Shown: positions 61,436 through 64,000 of the stretch, piece after piece | Layout of the letters: every line of letters begins with the position of its first letter | Numbering within the stretch: position 1 is the stretch's first letter | Origin: Epiperipatus broadwayi | Lineage: Eukaryota > Onychophora > Udeonychophora > Euonychophora > Peripatidae | Length of the DNA: 64,000 nucleotides | Assembly: GCA_028023455.1 (NCBI GenBank) | Contig: JAQFVV010006293.1 | Location: 1,563,844 to 1,627,843 of the forward strand | Direction: 5' to 3' | Position numbers and translations under genes: made by a program | The notes under the pieces: model-generated | The model's input: the letters and a program-made list of their open reading frames with translations, nothing else | Database searches by the model: none | What the model was told of the DNA's origin: nothing

Positions 61436-61806
61436 AACTTATAAAAAAAAATTAAAATGTAAATTTATAAAAATTAAAAATGTAAAATCAAATTCTAAAA
61501 TCAAGTTAAAATTATAAAGTAAAAGAAATGTTAAAAATCTCAGTTCTAAACATCTAACAGATGCTGAAATTTCTGTTCTTGAAAAAGGATTACACTTTGC
61601 CACAATACCATCTAATATTCCTTTATTAGATATAATAGCAACCACCAAGGAAATCACTCAAAAATTGGCTTTAGAAGAAACAGCAGAATTATGCTGGAGA
61701 ATAAAAAGAACATAATTGAAATCAAACATATCCTATGATGAGAGCAAAGCAATTAAATCTCTCAAAATAGATAAATCTATAATTATTTTCCCTGCAAACA
61801 AAGTCA

Positions 61807-62372
61807 ATGCAACAGTTGATGAATACAACTGATTATGTCAATAAAATGCAAAAATTCCTCACAGCAGACCAATTCAGAAAAGAGGCAAAAAATCCGATAC
61901 TGAGTACAAAAACAAAACTACAAGCATTACTCAGAAAGCATTACAGGTACTTCAGTGATTCAGAAAAAAGTAAACTAATATATTTCCACAAAATTTCTCA
62001 TCTTTATGGATTACCTAAAGTCCATAAGAATCATGTTCCATTAATACCTATTGTTAGTTCAGAAATTCACTTTGCCAAAATTTGTCAACATTTTTTCTCA
62101 AAGTTTTTAGTCCTTTGGTATACAAGACCCAGTCCTTTGATAGGGATTCTAGACACTTTGTAGAATTAGTCAAGAATATGAAAATTGAAAGAACTTACTT
62201 ACTGGTAAGCTTTGATGTGGAAACTTTATTCACAAATGTACCATGTGAAGAAGCATTGTCTATTGTAAGGAAAAGATTAAATGGTGATAATCATTTACAA
62301 ACCAGAACAACTCTTCCTATGGATTTCAATGGAACTAACATTCTGCATAAAAACAACTTACTTTCAATATAA
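61807..62372 (+). pseudogene. PLE reverse transcriptase (broken)
   Basis: Frame 61807-62163 has SHLYGLPKVHKNHVPLIPIVSS, the hallmark PLE RT motif (LYGLPKiHK...PlRPIvs). Frame 62082-62372 continues with LLVSFDVETLFTNVPCEEAL, where D in SFDV is the first catalytic aspartate. A frameshift near 62100 divides them. The second active-site motif (family form YVDD) is degraded near 62490 (ANNIFIVW in place of the usual YVDD.f.iw). Not functional. Confidence 0.85.
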
Positions 62373-62599
62373 CACAGAATTCTTCCAAAAGAATCAAGAA
62401 ATGGCTATGGGTTCACCATAGCAACCCCAATTGAAACTACAGCTATAAAGACTATTCCATATTCATCTAAAGTATGTCTTCACTATGCAAATAATATATT
62501 TATTGTATGGCCACATGATGAAGAATTACTACAACCTTTCTGGAAACCCATCAATAATATATCTTCTTCAATTAAATTCACAATAGAATCAGAATAACA

Positions 62600-62863
62600 A
62601 TGAAAATTGGCATTCTTAGATGTTCTTGTGACAAGACTCTCTCATGGAAAAATCAAAACTACAGTTTACAGAAACCCACACATACAAGAAAATACTTATA
62701 CTATACTTCCAATAACATAAGAAACACAAAACATGGAGTTATATTATTAATATGTTGGAACAGAGCAAAAACAGTTTGTTCAGAAACCAACTATATAGAA
62801 CATAGTCTTATGAAAAATAGTTATCCATCAGCTGCTATTAATAAAACTCTAAATAGATATTAA
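62600..62863 (+). pseudogene. PLE RT thumb region
   Basis: Reads KPTHTRKYLYYTSN, then NTKHGVILLICWNRAKTVCSET and NSYPSAAINKTLNR. Same region as 15490-15215 (minus) in the PLE at 14.3 kb, so the two elements belong to one family. Confidence 0.75.
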
Positions 62864-63036
62864 AAAGAACCATCAAAAAAAAAAAAACAATTATTGGTAC
62901 TATGATGAGTGTATCCATACATGCCAAAAATAACTGACAAATTAAGGAAAATCGTAATCAGTATAACATCTGAACAGCTTTCCAGACCCATACCACACTA
63001 TGAGGAATTCTAACATCTACAAAGCCTAAACTTGAA

Positions 63037-63294
63037 ATGCTGAAAAGAAAAAGTTGCATCCATGAAATACCATGTGGATGTGGAATATATATTGATGAGA
63101 CCTGTTGTTTCATTGGAAATCACTTGCAAGAATACAGACTGAGGATTAGAAGAGAGACAACAGATATGTTTAAGGTAGCAGACAATGGATGTACCAGTGA
63201 ACATGTGGTCAATTGGAAAAATACAAAAATATTGAATGGGGAAGAAAAGGTACAAAGAAGAAAATTTAAAGAAGTTGCTCACATGACAAGGTGA
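63037..63294 (+). pseudogene. PLE GIY-YIG endonuclease domain
   Basis: CIHEIPCGCGIYIDETCCFIGNHLQEYRLRIRRE: the IPC.CG..YI-ET box is the PLE GIY-YIG signature; the usual YIGET reads YIDET here. Then TSEHVVNW where the family has a conserved H in an H....gH context, and EEKVQRRKFKEVAHMTR at the end. This nuclease nicks the target for integration. Confidence 0.8.
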
Positions 63295-63734
63295 ACAATC
63301 CTATAAGTCAATCTAATGTGACTATACATAATATATGGAAACCACTAATCAATTTTGCTCTTAAGAAAAAGTGGAGAAATCCAGAGGAACCTCATAGATA
63401 AGTATATGAAATTTCTACTGACTGTTGCCTTTGAAAGGATAGCTTGAAATTCAATATTCAAGGATCTTAAGAATCCAGGTTTGATTTCCATGCTAGTACT
63501 ATCAGTGGTCAGGCCTGAAACACATGAAGAAGAGGACAGAATAATACCTCTTGAAATGTTGTGCATATAATAACCTATGTGGTATTACTAACAGTTGAAG
63601 GTATTTGAAATATTTAAATAAAATTAAATATTTCTAATGATATTAAACATTTATATTAGATTATGGACATAGTCCAATATATAAATACAATTAAAATACC
63701 ATCATCACAAACCTTCAGGAAAACACTAAATATT

Positions 63735-64000
63735 GTGAGAAGTTATAGAAAGGATCAATAAATATGAGTTACTATTATGCTTTGGATTTGTTATTATGAA
63801 AAAGCATTTGTTTCTATAAGCATTTCTTCTGTGATAAAATCATTGGATCTAGAATATTGTCATATTTTAATGAATATTTATCGAAATGCAATAGTAGTGA
63901 TTAAATTACATGGTAATGCTAAGAAGTAACTTTGAGAAGGGTGTATGATAGGGTACCTCCATATCTCCAAAACTTTTACAACAATTTTGAAAGAAATATT
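63735..64000 (+). pseudogene. RTE RT fragment, plus strand, runs off the window
   Basis: This is the reverse complement of 5590-5890 at high similarity (the YALDLLL region, i.e. LCFGFVDYE with indels), covering the RT active-site block and what follows. It begins within a few bases of the PLE 3' end and continues past the window edge, so extent and completeness are unknown. Confidence 0.75.

Larger units (their letters stand above)
61530..63730 (+). mobile_element. Penelope-like element, longest copy, inactivated
   Basis: In order on the plus strand: N-terminal signature SSKHLTDAEISVLEKGLHFA (about 61540-61600), RT (61807-62600), thumb region (62600-62863), GIY-YIG nuclease (63037-63294) and a 3' region to about 63730 that matches the PLE pair at 14.3-16.2 kb. 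At least five frame breaks. The 3' region has lost the A-box part of the tRNA-like segment. A plus-strand RTE fragment follows immediately. Confidence 0.85.

Noticed and set aside
1-64000. Bacterial-type operons, CRISPR arrays or phage genes
   Set aside because: No such gene arrangement, repeat-spacer pattern or ribosome-binding context; composition and elements are those of an animal genome.

Overview
The window is AT-rich eukaryotic DNA, by eye about three quarters A+T, with long homopolymer and (TA)n runs. I can support no host gene: no multi-exon coding pattern, rRNA, CRISPR array or operon. Every recognisable coding stretch belongs to a transposable element, nearly all broken. The mix (RTE-type LINEs, Penelope-like elements with GIY-YIG domains, Buster-type hAT transposons, tRNA-derived SINEs, hammerhead-ribozyme repeats) fits an invertebrate animal; I cannot name the species. 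It reads as intergenic or very long intronic sequence.

Layout. 0-2 kb: 1.4 tandem copies of a 456-bp hammerhead repeat, then an RTE reverse-transcriptase fragment (-). 4.7-7.6 kb: the best RTE copy (-), endonuclease to (GAT)n tail. 10.7-13 kb: an older RTE copy (-). 14.3-16.2 kb: a Penelope-like element (PLE) as a back-to-back inverted pair inside a 13-bp target-site duplication (TSD). 17-18 kb: an eroded hammerhead repeat and a foldback element. 18.3-19.7 kb: an inverted pair of a second PLE family. 20 kb and 38 kb: two copies of a tRNA-derived SINE. 21.3-23 kb: an old inverted hammerhead-repeat pair around a LINE fragment. 27.1-30.8 kb: a structurally complete hAT transposon with one disrupting frameshift. 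31.8-32.3 kb: a short non-autonomous hAT. 34.2 kb: a LINE tail. 42.8-44 kb and 56.9-58.5 kb: two hammerhead-repeat inverted arrays, each inside a perfect TSD. 44.8-47.6 kb: an RTE copy (-) split by a 93-bp perfect palindrome. 48 kb: a 251-bp foldback inside a 13-bp TSD. 53.5 kb: another RT fragment. 55.9-56.8 kb: a foldback with a nested insertion. 59-63.7 kb: PLE sequence, the longest copy at 61.5-63.7 kb. 63.7-64 kb: an RTE fragment (+). The rest is featureless AT-rich DNA.

The most interesting theme is a set of inverted (foldback) units, several carrying a hammerhead or hammerhead-like core and several bounded by 11-13 bp direct repeats, next to PLEs that show the same inverted architecture and TSD size. 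The 456-465 bp repeat has a foldable hammerhead core: CTGATGA and GAAAC boxes, a 3-bp stem II, a palindromic ACTAGT stem III and a 6-bp stem I. It looks like an animal retrozyme or a PLE terminal repeat. One reading, which is inference, is that PLE enzymes insert self-cleaving RNAs as inverted pairs.
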